Assembly: GCA_031291335.1 (NCBI GenBank)
Contig: JARLJF010000020.1
Span: forward strand, 22,103-86,102
Source of the DNA: Pandoraea sp.
GTDB lineage: Bacteria > Pseudomonadota > Gammaproteobacteria > Burkholderiales > Burkholderiaceae
Length of the DNA stretch: 64,000 nucleotides
Reading direction: 5' to 3'
Part shown: piece by piece, positions 17,292 to 26,241 of the stretch
How the letters are laid out: every line of letters starts with the position of its first letter
Numbering within the stretch: position 1 is the first letter of the stretch
The notes under the pieces: model-generated
Told to the model about the DNA's origin: nothing
What the model saw: only the letters and a program-made list of their open reading frames with translations
The model's database searches: none
Made by a program: the position numbers and the translations under genes

Positions 17292-17464
17292 AGCGTAAGC
17301 CTTCCGGTGTCGGGCGTCAAGCGAGGGTCTGCCTGGCCGTCGGGCCACCCCGGAGTGCGGGACGTCATGAGATCGCGTGTGCCGCACGGTGGAACCGGCG
17401 GCGCAAATCCATTACGCTTGCCGTTCACGCGAAGACAGCCATTACCCACATTTCCCACACCTAC

Positions 17465-18265
17465 ATGACACTTGTGCCGAACGACGCTACCGAACCGACC
17501 GACAAGAAACCGGGTGACTCCTATGTGCAGTCGTTCGCGCGCGGGTTGGCGGTCGTGAAGGCGTTCAACGCAGCGCGTCCGGCGCAAACGCTCTCGGAAG
17601 TCGCGCAGGCCTCTGGCCTGACCCGTGCCGGCGCCCGCCGCATTTTGCTCACGCTCGAGGCGCTGGGCTACGTACGAAGCGAGGGGCGGCTGTTCCGGCT
17701 CACGCCGAGAATTCTCGACCTCGGCTTTTCCTATCTGACGTCAATGCCGCTGTGGAACCTCGCCGAGCCGTTCATGGAAGCGCTCGTGCAGCAGGTGCAG
17801 GAGAGCAGCTCCGCGTCGGTGCTCGATGGCGACGACATCGTCTACGTGCTGCGCGTGCCCGTGCGCAAGGTCATGTCGATCAACCTGTCGATCGGCAGCC
17901 GTTTGCCGGCGTGGTGCACATCGATGGGACGCGTGATGCTCTCGGCGTTGCCTGACGACGAACTCGACGCCGCATTGCGTCGCGCTGACATTCGTCAACA
18001 CACGCGTCGCACGGTGACTGACATCGATGCGCTGCGCGAGCGGATTCTTGGCGTGCGCGCCAAGGGATGGGCGCTGGTCGATCAGGAGTTGGAGGAGGGG
18101 CTGATTTCGATTGCCGCGCCGATTCGCAATCGGTCGGGGCAGGTGATCGCGGCGCTGAACGTCAGCGGTCAGGCGAACCGGACGTCGGCGGCCGACATGG
18201 AAACGAAGTTCCTCGCGCCGCTTCAGCAGGCGGCACAGAAGATTTCACAGATGGTCGTGGTGTAA
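17465..18265 (+). CDS. pcaR: IclR-family regulator of the pca genes
   Basis: This is a 266-residue IclR-type regulator of the PcaR/PcaU/PobR branch. The helix-turn-helix spans about residues 25-75 (AQTLSEVAQASGLTRAGARRILLTLEALGYV). The effector domain carries the branch hallmark SIGSRLPAWCTSMGRVMLSAL. Divergence from pcaIJF and the shared operator support the name. It would sense beta-ketoadipate and activate the operon. Confidence 0.9.
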   Translation: MTLVPNDATEPTDKKPGDSYVQSFARGLAVVKAFNAARPAQTLSEVAQASGLTRAGARRILLTLEALGYVRSEGRLFRLTPRILDLGFSYLTSMPLWNLAEPFMEALVQQVQESSSASVLDGDDIVYVLRVPVRKVMSINLSIGSRLPAWCTSMGRVMLSALPDDELDAALRRADIRQHTRRTVTDIDALRERILGVRAKGWALVDQELEEGLISIAAPIRNRSGQVIAALNVSGQANRTSAADMETKFLAPLQQAAQKISQMVVV

Positions 18266-18302
18266 CGTCTGCACGCGCAACGAAACACGTCGCACAAGGA
18301 CA

Positions 18303-18331
18303 GCGGGGCGCCCGATAACCGGGCGCCCCGC
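18303..18331. terminator. GC-rich terminator between pcaR and the DUF2783 gene
   Basis: GCGGGGCGCCCG-ATAAC-CGGGCGCCCCGC is a perfect 12-base stem followed on the plus strand by ATTCGTTTGG. It sits between convergent genes. The T content is modest, so termination may be partial. Confidence 0.55.
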
Positions 18332-18390
18332 ATTCGTTTGGAAGCTGGTTTTGATACGTGAGGGCTGAAGGCTGCCGGCAGATCAGTCGA

Positions 18391-18600
18391 TCAGCGCGCC
18401 GTGTTGCCGAGCGCGCCCGCGCGTGCCAGACGAAGCGCCGAGAGCAGCGTCTCGTGATCGCCGATCTGGTTGGCGAGCAACAGAATCAGTTGCGCGTTCG
18501 CGGCCTGACTCTGCGTATCGTCGAGATCGCGGTGCATGTCGATCAGGGCTTCGTAGAAATCATCCGGACGCGTCAGACGCGGTTGTGTGTCGAGTGCCAT
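18391..18600 (-). CDS. DUF2783 small protein
   Basis: This 69-residue acidic helical protein (MALDTQPRLTRPDDFYEALIDMHRDLDD) has no signal peptide or membrane segment. AGGAAGGAG on the reverse strand precedes the ATG at 18600, so the longer track start is rejected. It follows the FAD monooxygenase by 65 bases in the same operon. DUF2783 proteins often accompany this monooxygenase type. A subunit or assembly role is plausible but unproven. Confidence 0.8.
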   Translation of the reverse strand: MALDTQPRLTRPDDFYEALIDMHRDLDDTQSQAANAQLILLLANQIGDHETLLSALRLARAGALGNTAR

Positions 18601-18665
18601 GAAGTGTCTCCTTCCTGCGAAATCGGTGTGATCTGAGCGTGGATCGATGCGACTGGCCCGCGTGC

Positions 18666-20399
18666 TTAGGCCGCGCATTGCATCGGCGCGACTTCCGGTG
18701 CCGTGCGACCCAGGGCGCGCTCGCGCGCGGCGGCAATCGCAGCGGCGTCGACGGTGCGCCACCGTGCACACACATGCTGATCCGGACGAATCAGATACAC
18801 CGTGCCCGGCGCGGCGTCGTACCGTTGGGCGGTCAGACCTTGCGCGTCATGCCAGACGCTGTGGTCGTTGTGCGTATCCTGTGCGGCTTCGGCATCCGGC
18901 GTGACGAACACCGGCATCACCGGCACGTCGTCGTTCGCCAGCGCATCGAGGGCCGCGAGCGATGCCGCATCGAGTGAACCCGGCGCACCGAAAACGAGCG
19001 CGACGAAGCGTCCGCCCAGACGCGGCAGCAGCCAGCCGTCCTGCCCATGACGCGTGAGCGGTGCGTCTACGCAGGCGGCGCCCGGCACCATGCGGCCGTT
19101 GAACGAATCGCACTCGGTGGTGTTGAGTGACGACTCGTGCAGCACGGCGGGCACCGACAGTCGTCCGCTATTGACCAACTGACGTGCAAACGCGTGATCG
19201 CGCGCGAGCGTCAGCACGGCATCGCGGAAGACCCGTGAGACGGGACTCTTCGGCGTGATGAAATCGGTGGAACGCGTTGAATTACGGATGTTCTCGTCGG
19301 CGGCGAATTCGCGCTCACGCGCATAGGTATCGAGCAGCGTATCCGGCGCATGACCGGCGAGCACCAGCGCGAGTTTCCACGCGAGGTTCTCGGCATCCTG
19401 CACGCCGCTGTTCGCGCCGCGTGCGCCGAACGGCGACACACCATGCGCGGAGTCTCCGGCGAACAGCACGTGGCCGTGACGGAAGTCGTCCATGCGCAGG
19501 CAGGAGAACGTGTAGACGCTGACCCATTCGAGCGTGAATTTGGCATCCGGTCCGAGCAACGCCTGCACGCGCGGGATGACGCGCTCGGGTGTCCTCTCGA
19601 ACGCCGGATCGGCGTCCCATCCCAGTTGGAAGTCGATGCGCCACACGTCGTCCGGTTGTCGGTGCAGCAGCACCGACTGATTCGGATGGAACGGTGGATC
19701 GAACCAGAACCAGCGCTCCGCAGGGAAGTCCGCGGTCATCTTGACGTCGGCGATCAGGAAGCGATCCTTGAACGTGCGTCCGTGGCTGTCGACACCGATG
19801 AGGTTGCGCACGGGACTGCGCGAACCGTCGGCGGCCACGACATAGCGAGCGCGCGTCTGATATTCGCCATCGGGTGTCTCGACTGTGAGCGTTACGCTCG
19901 CATCGGGCGCGCCGGGCGTGCCTTGCTGCGTGAGTCCGACGACCTTGCTCTTCCAGCGGATCTCGATGTTCGGCAGTTCGCGTGCGCGCTCGAACAGATA
20001 GCCTTCGACGTAATACTGCTGAAGATTGATGAACGCGGGACGATGGTGCCCTGCCTCGGGCAGCAGGTCGAAGTTATAGACCTCCTGATCGCGCAGGAAC
20101 ACGCGACCGACGTTCCAGCGCACGCCTTTTTGCACCATGCGCTCACCGCAGCCGAGACGGTCGAAAATATCTAGCGTGCGCTTGGCGAAGCAGATGGCGC
20201 GCGAGCCGGTCGAGAGGGTGCAGTCGTCATCGAGAACGATCACGGGCACGCCTTGCTGCGCGAGATTGATGGCGGTCGCCAGTCCTACCGGACCTGCGCC
20301 GACCACGATGACCGGATGCGTCTCAGGCGCGACGCCGCCGGATTGTTCCGCGCACGGCTGGTAATCGAACGTCAGGCGCTGGTAATCGATGCTGCTCAT
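18666..20399 (-). CDS. FAD-dependent aromatic-ring monooxygenase, MhpA-like
   Basis: This is a 577-residue class A flavoprotein monooxygenase of the PheA/TfdB/MhpA group. The FAD dinucleotide motif VVGAGPVGLATAINLAQQG is at about residues 31-50, the YVVAADGSRSPVRN (DG) motif at about 190, and the GD motif FAGDSAHGVSPFGARGAN at about 310. A thioredoxin-like C-terminal domain follows. GGAGA precedes the ATG at 20399. It is the middle gene of an MBL-fold protein/monooxygenase/DUF2783 operon facing two IclR genes. It probably hydroxylates a phenolic acid with NAD(P)H; the exact substrate is not readable, and no ring-cleavage gene is adjacent. Confidence 0.85.
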   Translation of the reverse strand: MSSIDYQRLTFDYQPCAEQSGGVAPETHPVIVVGAGPVGLATAINLAQQGVPVIVLDDDCTLSTGSRAICFAKRTLDIFDRLGCGERMVQKGVRWNVGRVFLRDQEVYNFDLLPEAGHHRPAFINLQQYYVEGYLFERARELPNIEIRWKSKVVGLTQQGTPGAPDASVTLTVETPDGEYQTRARYVVAADGSRSPVRNLIGVDSHGRTFKDRFLIADVKMTADFPAERWFWFDPPFHPNQSVLLHRQPDDVWRIDFQLGWDADPAFERTPERVIPRVQALLGPDAKFTLEWVSVYTFSCLRMDDFRHGHVLFAGDSAHGVSPFGARGANSGVQDAENLAWKLALVLAGHAPDTLLDTYAREREFAADENIRNSTRSTDFITPKSPVSRVFRDAVLTLARDHAFARQLVNSGRLSVPAVLHESSLNTTECDSFNGRMVPGAACVDAPLTRHGQDGWLLPRLGGRFVALVFGAPGSLDAASLAALDALANDDVPVMPVFVTPDAEAAQDTHNDHSVWHDAQGLTAQRYDAAPGTVYLIRPDQHVCARWRTVDAAAIAAARERALGRTAPEVAPMQCAA

Positions 20400-20476
20400 G
20401 CAATGTCTCCATCGTCGGCCCCTCACCGGCGCACACGCGCCGGCGGGTTCCGCTTTTTTACTTTTGCTTGTTGAAC

Positions 20477-21436
20477 TCAGTCTTGCAGCGCGGCCCACAT
20501 TTCCTTGTCACGCTGCGCCGTCCAGATGCGCGGGTGCGTAATGCCGCTCGCTTCGTCGAACGCGCGCGTTACATCGAACGGCAGGCAGTGTTCGTAGATG
20601 AACACGTGGCCGAACTTCGGATCCATCTGGCTGCGCGTGAGCGCCATCGCGCCCTTGAGGTCGAGCTTCTTTTCGACGGCTTGCTTGCCGGCTTCGAACA
20701 GCGTCGTCACGAAGTCCTTCGTGTAGGCGAGACCCTTGGCAACGTCGGCCGGCGTGGTCAGCGCGGGGCCACGGCCCGGCACGAGCTTCTCGGCGCCGAG
20801 CGCGGCCAGCGCATCGAGCGTGGCCGGCCATTCGGCGAGTTGCGCGTCACCGGTGTAGCAGGCGGCGTCGTACTCGACCAGATCGCCCGAGAACAGCACC
20901 TTCTGCGACGGCAGCCACACCACGGTGTCGCCCTTCGTGTGACCCGAACCGAGGTGCGCGATCTTCACTTCGAGCTTGCCGAGGAAAAGCGTGATTTCCT
21001 TCTCGAAGACGAGCGTCGGCCACGTGAGGCCGGGCACCGTCTCGACACCGGCGAACAGGCGCGGGAAGCGCTCGATCTCCGACTTCATGTCGGCTTCGCC
21101 GCGCTCGACGATCATTTCGTACGTGCCGCGGCTCGCGATGATCTGCTGGGCGCCTTCGGCGAAGTAAGCCGACGCGCCGAGCACGCGCACGGCATGGTAG
21201 TGCGAGAGCACCACGTACTTGATCGGCTTGTCGGTGACCGTGCGGATCTTCGCGATGAGGTCTTGCGCCATGGCGGGCGTGGCCGTCGTGTCGACGATCA
21301 TCACGCCGTCGTCGCCAATGATGACGCCGGAGTTCGGATCGCCCTCGGCCGTATAGGCCCAGGTGTTTTCCGACAGTTGGGTGAACGTGACCTTTTTGGC
21401 TTCCAGGTCGGCTTGCGAGGCGAATGCTTTGGCCAT
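20477..21436 (-). CDS. Metallo-beta-lactamase-fold hydrolase with an altered metal motif
   Basis: This is a 319-residue MBL-fold protein. The usual HxHxDH motif is replaced by SHYHAVRVLGA: both first histidines remain, but the aspartate and third histidine are gone. Later ligands look intact (GSGHTKGDT and FSGDLVEYDA). It may bind one metal or use an altered site. It opens the operon that continues with the FAD monooxygenase 77 bases on. A likely role is hydrolysis of an ester or thioester before or after hydroxylation, which is inferred only from context. Confidence 0.82.
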   Translation of the reverse strand: MAKAFASQADLEAKKVTFTQLSENTWAYTAEGDPNSGVIIGDDGVMIVDTTATPAMAQDLIAKIRTVTDKPIKYVVLSHYHAVRVLGASAYFAEGAQQIIASRGTYEMIVERGEADMKSEIERFPRLFAGVETVPGLTWPTLVFEKEITLFLGKLEVKIAHLGSGHTKGDTVVWLPSQKVLFSGDLVEYDAACYTGDAQLAEWPATLDALAALGAEKLVPGRGPALTTPADVAKGLAYTKDFVTTLFEAGKQAVEKKLDLKGAMALTRSQMDPKFGHVFIYEHCLPFDVTRAFDEASGITHPRIWTAQRDKEMWAALQD

Positions 21437-21509
21437 GCTTGTCTCTCTCTCTTATCTCGTCTGCGGGGATGGTGCGGATGATGAGGGCATCTTACGAAAC
21501 GCTCAGAAT

Positions 21510-21526
21510 ATTTGTCAATGACAAAT
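21510..21526. promoter_or_regulatory. 17-bp perfect palindrome between the MBL operon and the IclR pair
   Basis: ATTTGTCA-A-TGACAAAT is a perfect palindrome 74-90 bases upstream of the MBL start, inside the 245-base divergent region. It is the best candidate operator for the tandem IclR regulators. Confidence 0.55.
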
Positions 21527-21681
21527 CTGATTGTTATTTGCTAATGTGACGGCATAAGCGATCCGACGGCGTTCGCGTTCCGGGTTAACCCTGCGCAAAT
21601 GGAGGGACGAATGAAAAAGCGAGCGCCGACTTGTTTAGAATCTAGGCCATTTTCCTTGGGGAGCCCGGCTCCTACGACTGC

Positions 21682-22503
21682 ATGAACCGAATTCCGATGG
21701 ACGGCACCGCCGACACGAGCGGCCAACCCGGCCGAGCCTCACGCGGCGTGCAAAGCGTGGATGTGGCCGCGCGGGTGCTTCAGGCGCTGGCGCAAGCCCG
21801 GCGCCCGCTGGGCCCGGGCGATCTCGCCGCCCTCGCGGGACTGCCGCCCGCGCAGGCGCATCCGTATCTGGTGAGTCTCACGCGACTGGGTTTGCTCAAG
21901 CGCGACCCGATGTCGGGCGACTATGCGCCGGGCCCCATGACGTTGCGTCTCGCGTTGTTACATCTTGAAAACGATCCGGCCTATCGCGCTGCCGTGCCGC
22001 GTGTGATCGCGCTGGCGCGCGAGACCGGCTTTTGTGTGGCGATCTGCACAAGGGCGCCGCAAGGTCCGCTCGTCGTGCATTTCGAACGTGCGGCGTTTCC
22101 GCTGCATGTGAATCTTCACGTCGGTTCGGTCATGTCGCTCACGACAACGTCGACGGGACGCGCGTTCTGCGCGTTCACACCGCAGGCGCAATGGCCGCAG
22201 GCGTGGCAGGAACAGATGCCTGCCGCGTCGACCGAGCGCGAGCGGTTCAACGCGTCGCTCGACGAGACACGTACGCATGGCATGTCGCGCAGCGTGAATA
22301 CGCCAAGCCCGTCGGTGAGCAGTCTGTGTGCGCCGGTGTTCGATGCGCACGGGCGTTTGCGGCTGGCACTCACGGCCATCGGGCCGACGGCGGCGCTCGA
22401 TGTCGCGTGGGAAGGGGCGGCGGCAAGTGCATTGCGTGCGACGGCGAATGCCATCGCGGCGCAGGTCGACACAGAGCTTGAGGCGGGTGAGGTGAATGCA
22501 TGA
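21682..22503 (+). CDS. IclR-family regulator, first of an overlapping pair
   Basis: This is a 273-residue IclR-type protein. The helix-turn-helix domain covers about residues 22-80 (QSVDVAARVLQALAQARRPLGPGDLAALAGL). The effector domain follows, with the conserved LTTTSTGRAFCAF segment. The stop overlaps the next gene as ATGA, so the two are translationally coupled. Divergence from the MBL/monooxygenase operon marks that operon as the likely target. Confidence 0.88.
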   Translation: MNRIPMDGTADTSGQPGRASRGVQSVDVAARVLQALAQARRPLGPGDLAALAGLPPAQAHPYLVSLTRLGLLKRDPMSGDYAPGPMTLRLALLHLENDPAYRAAVPRVIALARETGFCVAICTRAPQGPLVVHFERAAFPLHVNLHVGSVMSLTTTSTGRAFCAFTPQAQWPQAWQEQMPAASTERERFNASLDETRTHGMSRSVNTPSPSVSSLCAPVFDAHGRLRLALTAIGPTAALDVAWEGAAASALRATANAIAAQVDTELEAGEVNA

Positions 22504-23360
22504 GCGTGACACGAAGTGGAGCGGGCACCGGTGACATGGCAGACGATGTGACGACGACCCAGACAAAACCGCAGCGCGGCATTCAGGCGCTGGAAAGTAC
22601 CGGCGCGTTGCTTGAGGCGTTGGTTGCGGCGGGGCGTCCGCTGCCGCTCAATGCCCTGGCGCGCGACGCGGGCATGGCCGCGGCAAAGGCACATCCGCAT
22701 CTGGTGAGCCTGCAACGTGCAGGCCTGCTTATGCGCGATGAGAACGGCAACTTCGAAGCGGGTGCGCTAAGTCTTGAACTTGGCTTGATGGCGTTGCAGC
22801 GTCTCTCGCCGACTGGCGAAGCCGAACCCGAGATTCTCGCGCTCGCGCAAGCCACTGGCTTGTCGGCGGCGATGGCCGTGCTCGGTCCGGTCGGTCCCAC
22901 GGTGGTTCGACTGGAAGAGGCGATGCGCCCGCAGCACGTGAGCCTGCGCATCGGCACGGTGCTCTCGCTGGTGAACACCGCGATCGGCCGCACGTTCGCC
23001 GCCTTCCTGCCGGAAGCGGTGCTCGACGGTCTGCTCGCGCAAGAGTCCGTGCGCATGGCGGGGGTGGGCGCGGAGGGGCGTGCAACGAAGCCAGCCCCTG
23101 ACTATGCCGCGCGGCTGACGACGATCCGCGAGCAGCGATTCGATACCGCATTGAGCAATCCGGTGCCGGGCATCGATACGGTGGCGGTGCCGGTGTTCGA
23201 TCACACCGGCGAGGTCACGCTGGTGCTCGCGTTGATGGGATCGACGGGCAGTTTCGAGACGGCGCTCGACGCGTCACCGGCGCAGGCGTTGCTCGCGGCG
23301 GCGCATCGCTTGTCGTGGCGCTTCGGCGCCGTTGGCCGGTCAGATGGCGAGATCGGGTAG
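22500..23360 (+). CDS. IclR-family regulator, second of an overlapping pair
   Basis: This 286-residue IclR-type paralogue of the preceding gene shares its plan. The helix-turn-helix is at about residues 28-85 (RPLPLNALARDAGMAAAKAHPHLVSLQRAGLL), and the effector domain contains LVNTAIGRTFAAFLPE. Both proteins have the helix variant with AHPYLVSL or AHPHLVSL, so they probably arose by tandem duplication. The 4-base overlap implies equal synthesis. They may form mixed oligomers or respond to two ligands. Confidence 0.88.
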   Translation: MSVTRSGAGTGDMADDVTTTQTKPQRGIQALESTGALLEALVAAGRPLPLNALARDAGMAAAKAHPHLVSLQRAGLLMRDENGNFEAGALSLELGLMALQRLSPTGEAEPEILALAQATGLSAAMAVLGPVGPTVVRLEEAMRPQHVSLRIGTVLSLVNTAIGRTFAAFLPEAVLDGLLAQESVRMAGVGAEGRATKPAPDYAARLTTIREQRFDTALSNPVPGIDTVAVPVFDHTGEVTLVLALMGSTGSFETALDASPAQALLAAAHRLSWRFGAVGRSDGEIG

Positions 23361-23502
23361 TCAAGCGTTCGCGTGATGACGCGACGTTGACACATTCGTA
23401 CGGCGACGCATTTTTGCCACGATTTCACGTTGGTTCCGGCGACGGTAAGGTCACACGGTAAGATGAGCGTCAACGCCGTCCCCGTCACCCCGACCTGTTG
23501 CC

Positions 23503-24981
23503 ATGACTGCCGCCATGACCCCCGTGATGACTCGTGAACCCGTTCGATCCCGTGATGTTCGTTCCGACGTTTCGGCCCGCCGATGGCAAAGGCGCGGCGT
23601 GCGATGGCAGGCGTGCCTCGCGGCGCTCACCGTCGCCGGCGCGTTGAGCGCTTGCACTACGTCGGCACCGCCCTCGCCGGGGCCGGCCAAGCCTACCGAG
23701 TCGGCCGCGCGCGTCGATGGCATGCCCGCCGACTGGACGCTTGTCTCCACAGTGATCGTGAGCCGTCACGGCGTGCGTTCGCCGACCCATTCCCATCCCC
23801 CGCTGGACAAACTGAGCCCGGACGCCTGGCCCGGCTGGCCGGTGCCTGCGGGTTATCTGACGGCGCGTGGCGGCTCGCTGGCCGAGCGCATGGGCCGTTA
23901 TTACGGCGACTGGCTGCGTGCACGGCGCGTGTTGCCCGACAATGCGTGCCCGGCGCCCGGTACGGTGTACGGATGGGCGGATATCGATCAACGCACGCGC
24001 GAAACCGGCAATGCGTTGCTGCAAGGCATGGCACCCGGGTGCGACATGCGTACGTCGCACCAAGCGGATCTCACGACCTACGATGCGGTTTTTCATCCGG
24101 TGGATGCCGGCGACTGTCCGCTCGATCCGGGCGCTGCGCGTGGGGCGATCGAGGCGCGGCTGGCGCCGGATGGCGTCGCTGGTCTGAACAAGCGCTACGC
24201 CGCGACAATCGCGCGCGTCGGCGAAGTACTCGACTACGCACATAGTCCCGCCTGCGGCGCGCAAGGCGGCTGCAAGCTTGAGGACGTACCCACGCGACTG
24301 CGTGTCGAAGGCGATGGCAGTGGCGTTGCGTTGCGTGGGGCGCTGGGCAGTGCCGCGACGGCGTCGGAGGTCTTTCTGCTGCAATACGGCGAGGGCTTGC
24401 CCGACAACGACGTGGCCTGGGGGCGAATCCGCGATGAAAAGGATTGGGCGCGTCTGCTCGAAGCGCATAACGCGCAGCGCGATCTGCTCAACCGAACGCC
24501 TTATCTGGCGTCGACGAATGGCACGCCGCTGCTGGCCATTGTTCTCGACGCCCTGACGCGCTCGGCGATGGAGACGGGCGCACCGCCGTCTGCGCCGGTG
24601 CGTGGCCCGGTCCTGCCGGTGGGCAACCGTGTCTACGTGTTGATCGGTCACGACACGAACGTGGCCAACCTTGCGGGCATGCTCAAACTCGATTGGCAGT
24701 TGCCCGATCAACCCGACAACACGCCCCCCGATGGCGCGCTCGTTTTCACGCTATGGCGCAATCCGGCAGGCGAGGCGTTCACGCGTGTGGAGCTGGTGTA
24801 TCAGTCGATGCATCAGATGCGACACCTCACGGCGCTCTCACTGGAGGAACCGGCCAAACGTGTGGCGCTTGCCTTGCCTGACTGCGGCGAGGGGCCCGAC
24901 GCCAAAGCCTGCCGTTGGCCGGCATTTGCCCAGCGCGCGAAAGCCGCGTTGTCTCCGGCGTGTCTGGCGGGGGTGCGCTAA
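23503..24981 (+). CDS. Histidine acid phosphatase lipoprotein
   Basis: This is a histidine-type acid phosphatase of the AppA/Agp (phytase/glucose-1-phosphatase) branch. The phosphate-binding RHGVRSPT motif is about residue 87 and the catalytic HD pair is in LIGHDTNVANLAG, about residue 386. A hydrophobic export segment ends in a lipobox (TVAGALSAC, about residue 50), so the mature enzyme should be a periplasmic lipoprotein. The 492-residue ORF carries about 30 residues before the signal sequence, so a later start (for example the ATG at 23527) is possible. It would release phosphate from organic phosphates. Confidence 0.88.
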   Translation: MTAAMTPVMTREPVRSRDVRSDVSARRWQRRGVRWQACLAALTVAGALSACTTSAPPSPGPAKPTESAARVDGMPADWTLVSTVIVSRHGVRSPTHSHPPLDKLSPDAWPGWPVPAGYLTARGGSLAERMGRYYGDWLRARRVLPDNACPAPGTVYGWADIDQRTRETGNALLQGMAPGCDMRTSHQADLTTYDAVFHPVDAGDCPLDPGAARGAIEARLAPDGVAGLNKRYAATIARVGEVLDYAHSPACGAQGGCKLEDVPTRLRVEGDGSGVALRGALGSAATASEVFLLQYGEGLPDNDVAWGRIRDEKDWARLLEAHNAQRDLLNRTPYLASTNGTPLLAIVLDALTRSAMETGAPPSAPVRGPVLPVGNRVYVLIGHDTNVANLAGMLKLDWQLPDQPDNTPPDGALVFTLWRNPAGEAFTRVELVYQSMHQMRHLTALSLEEPAKRVALALPDCGEGPDAKACRWPAFAQRAKAALSPACLAGVR

Positions 24982-25022
24982 CGGCAACGGCAACGACAGA
25001 CGGTTGCCGCCAGAAATTCAGA

Positions 25023-25045
25023 CAGGGGCTTCGGCCCCTGTTTTT
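25023..25045 (+). terminator. Rho-independent terminator of the phosphatase gene
   Basis: CAGGGGC-TTCG-GCCCCTG is a perfect 7-base stem with a stable UUCG tetraloop followed by TTTTT. It lies 41 bases past the phosphatase stop. Confidence 0.88.
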
Positions 25046-25103
25046 CATGGTGCCTCGTCTCGACACGTCATCGTCAGGCTCCATGCCCGTCGTAACTTCC
25101 TTC

Positions 25104-25160
25104 TAATTTAATTCGTGTGCGAAATAAATTAACGAATATACTTCGTGTGCGAAATAAATT
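25104..25160 (+). promoter_or_regulatory. Tandem operator repeats upstream of the hydrolase-MarR genes
   Basis: TTCGTGTGCGAAATAAATT occurs twice, at 25112-25130 and 25142-25160, exactly 30 bases apart. The first copy lies in a near-perfect 28-base palindrome (25104-25131) built on TAATTTA...TTCG-TGTG-CGAA...TAAATTA. The island is AT-rich in GC-rich surroundings. The spacing places both sites on the same helix face, as expected for an autoregulatory MarR operator. Confidence 0.6.
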
Positions 25161-25230
25161 CTGAATTATGTCAATGCACTGAGAGGCGCAGCGTGACCCC
25201 GTAGACGCGTGAGCGCCGGGGAGTTGCGTC

Positions 25231-26199
25231 ATGTCATCGATTGCCATCGAAATTCCTGCCGTCGACGCGTTTCCGCTCGGCGCCCATATCTGGTATCCGC
25301 AGACGTTGCCGGCGCTGGGCATCGTGCTCGTGCATCCGGCCACGGCCGTGCCGGAACGGCTGTACTTCGCGTTCGCGGAATATGTCACACAACGCGGATT
25401 GATCGCCGTGACGTACAGCTATCGTGGCATCGACGGTTCGCGTCCGCCGATGCTTCGCGGGTTCCGCGCCCGCATGCGCGACTGGGCCGATCTCGACGTT
25501 GAGGGAGTCACTCGCTGGGCACACGAACGCTATCCATCACTGCCCCTCTACGCGGTCGGTCACAGTTTCGGTGGTCACGCCATCGGGCTGTGCGAGAGTT
25601 CGAATCTGCTGCGTGCGGCGGTGCAGGTGGCGTCGCATGCGGGATCGATGCGTGTGGTGAGTGATCGCCGCGAGCGTGCGCGCGTTACGTTCCTGATGCA
25701 TTGGGTGGCGCCACCGTTGGCGCGTCTCGCCGGTTTCATGCCGGGGCGACGACTCGGGCTCGGCGAGGATCTGCCTGCGGGTGTGCTGCTCGAATGGAGC
25801 CGCTGGACACGTCTGCCGAACTACTTCTTCGACGACGGGACGCTAGACGCCGAAGCGCGCTTCGCCAGGGTACAAATGCCGATCCTGTCGCTGGGTTTCG
25901 ACGACGATCTCTGGGCCACGCCGATGGGGATCGACATACTCGTCTCGCGGCTTCGGAATGCCGCTGTAACACGTCGCGAGATTCCGGCCATCCGTTCGGA
26001 TTCCGGATCGATAGGGCATATGGGATACTTCCGCCAACGTTCCGGCGCATTCCTGTGGCCGGAAACCGTCGACTGGTTGTTGTCGACGGGGACGGCGAAC
26101 GGCGTCGAGCCATCCGGCAACCTGGGCGCGACGAGTGTCGCGCAGGCAGGTGCGTCGAGGAACGCGGCGGCGACGTCAGTTCTCATCACACCGCCATAA
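25231..26199 (+). CDS. Alpha/beta-fold hydrolase
   Basis: This is a 322-residue alpha/beta hydrolase. The nucleophile elbow is GHSFGG (about residue 111). An acid candidate is in LGFDDDLWATP, and the histidine is in GSIGHMGYFR near residue 265. It has no signal peptide. The last 40 residues are low complexity. GGGGAG precedes the ATG. The MarR gene follows after 42 bases and the operator repeats precede, so the pair is probably self-repressed and induced by a small lipophilic compound. The substrate is unknown. Confidence 0.85.
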   Translation: MSSIAIEIPAVDAFPLGAHIWYPQTLPALGIVLVHPATAVPERLYFAFAEYVTQRGLIAVTYSYRGIDGSRPPMLRGFRARMRDWADLDVEGVTRWAHERYPSLPLYAVGHSFGGHAIGLCESSNLLRAAVQVASHAGSMRVVSDRRERARVTFLMHWVAPPLARLAGFMPGRRLGLGEDLPAGVLLEWSRWTRLPNYFFDDGTLDAEARFARVQMPILSLGFDDDLWATPMGIDILVSRLRNAAVTRREIPAIRSDSGSIGHMGYFRQRSGAFLWPETVDWLLSTGTANGVEPSGNLGATSVAQAGASRNAAATSVLITPP

Positions 26200-26241
26200 C
26201 AACGATCTACTATCGACGCAATATCGATTCGAGCAGACTGA

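Noticed and set aside
25112-25160. Start of a CRISPR array
   Set aside because: Only two short repeats with an 11-base spacer; the position and symmetry fit operators.
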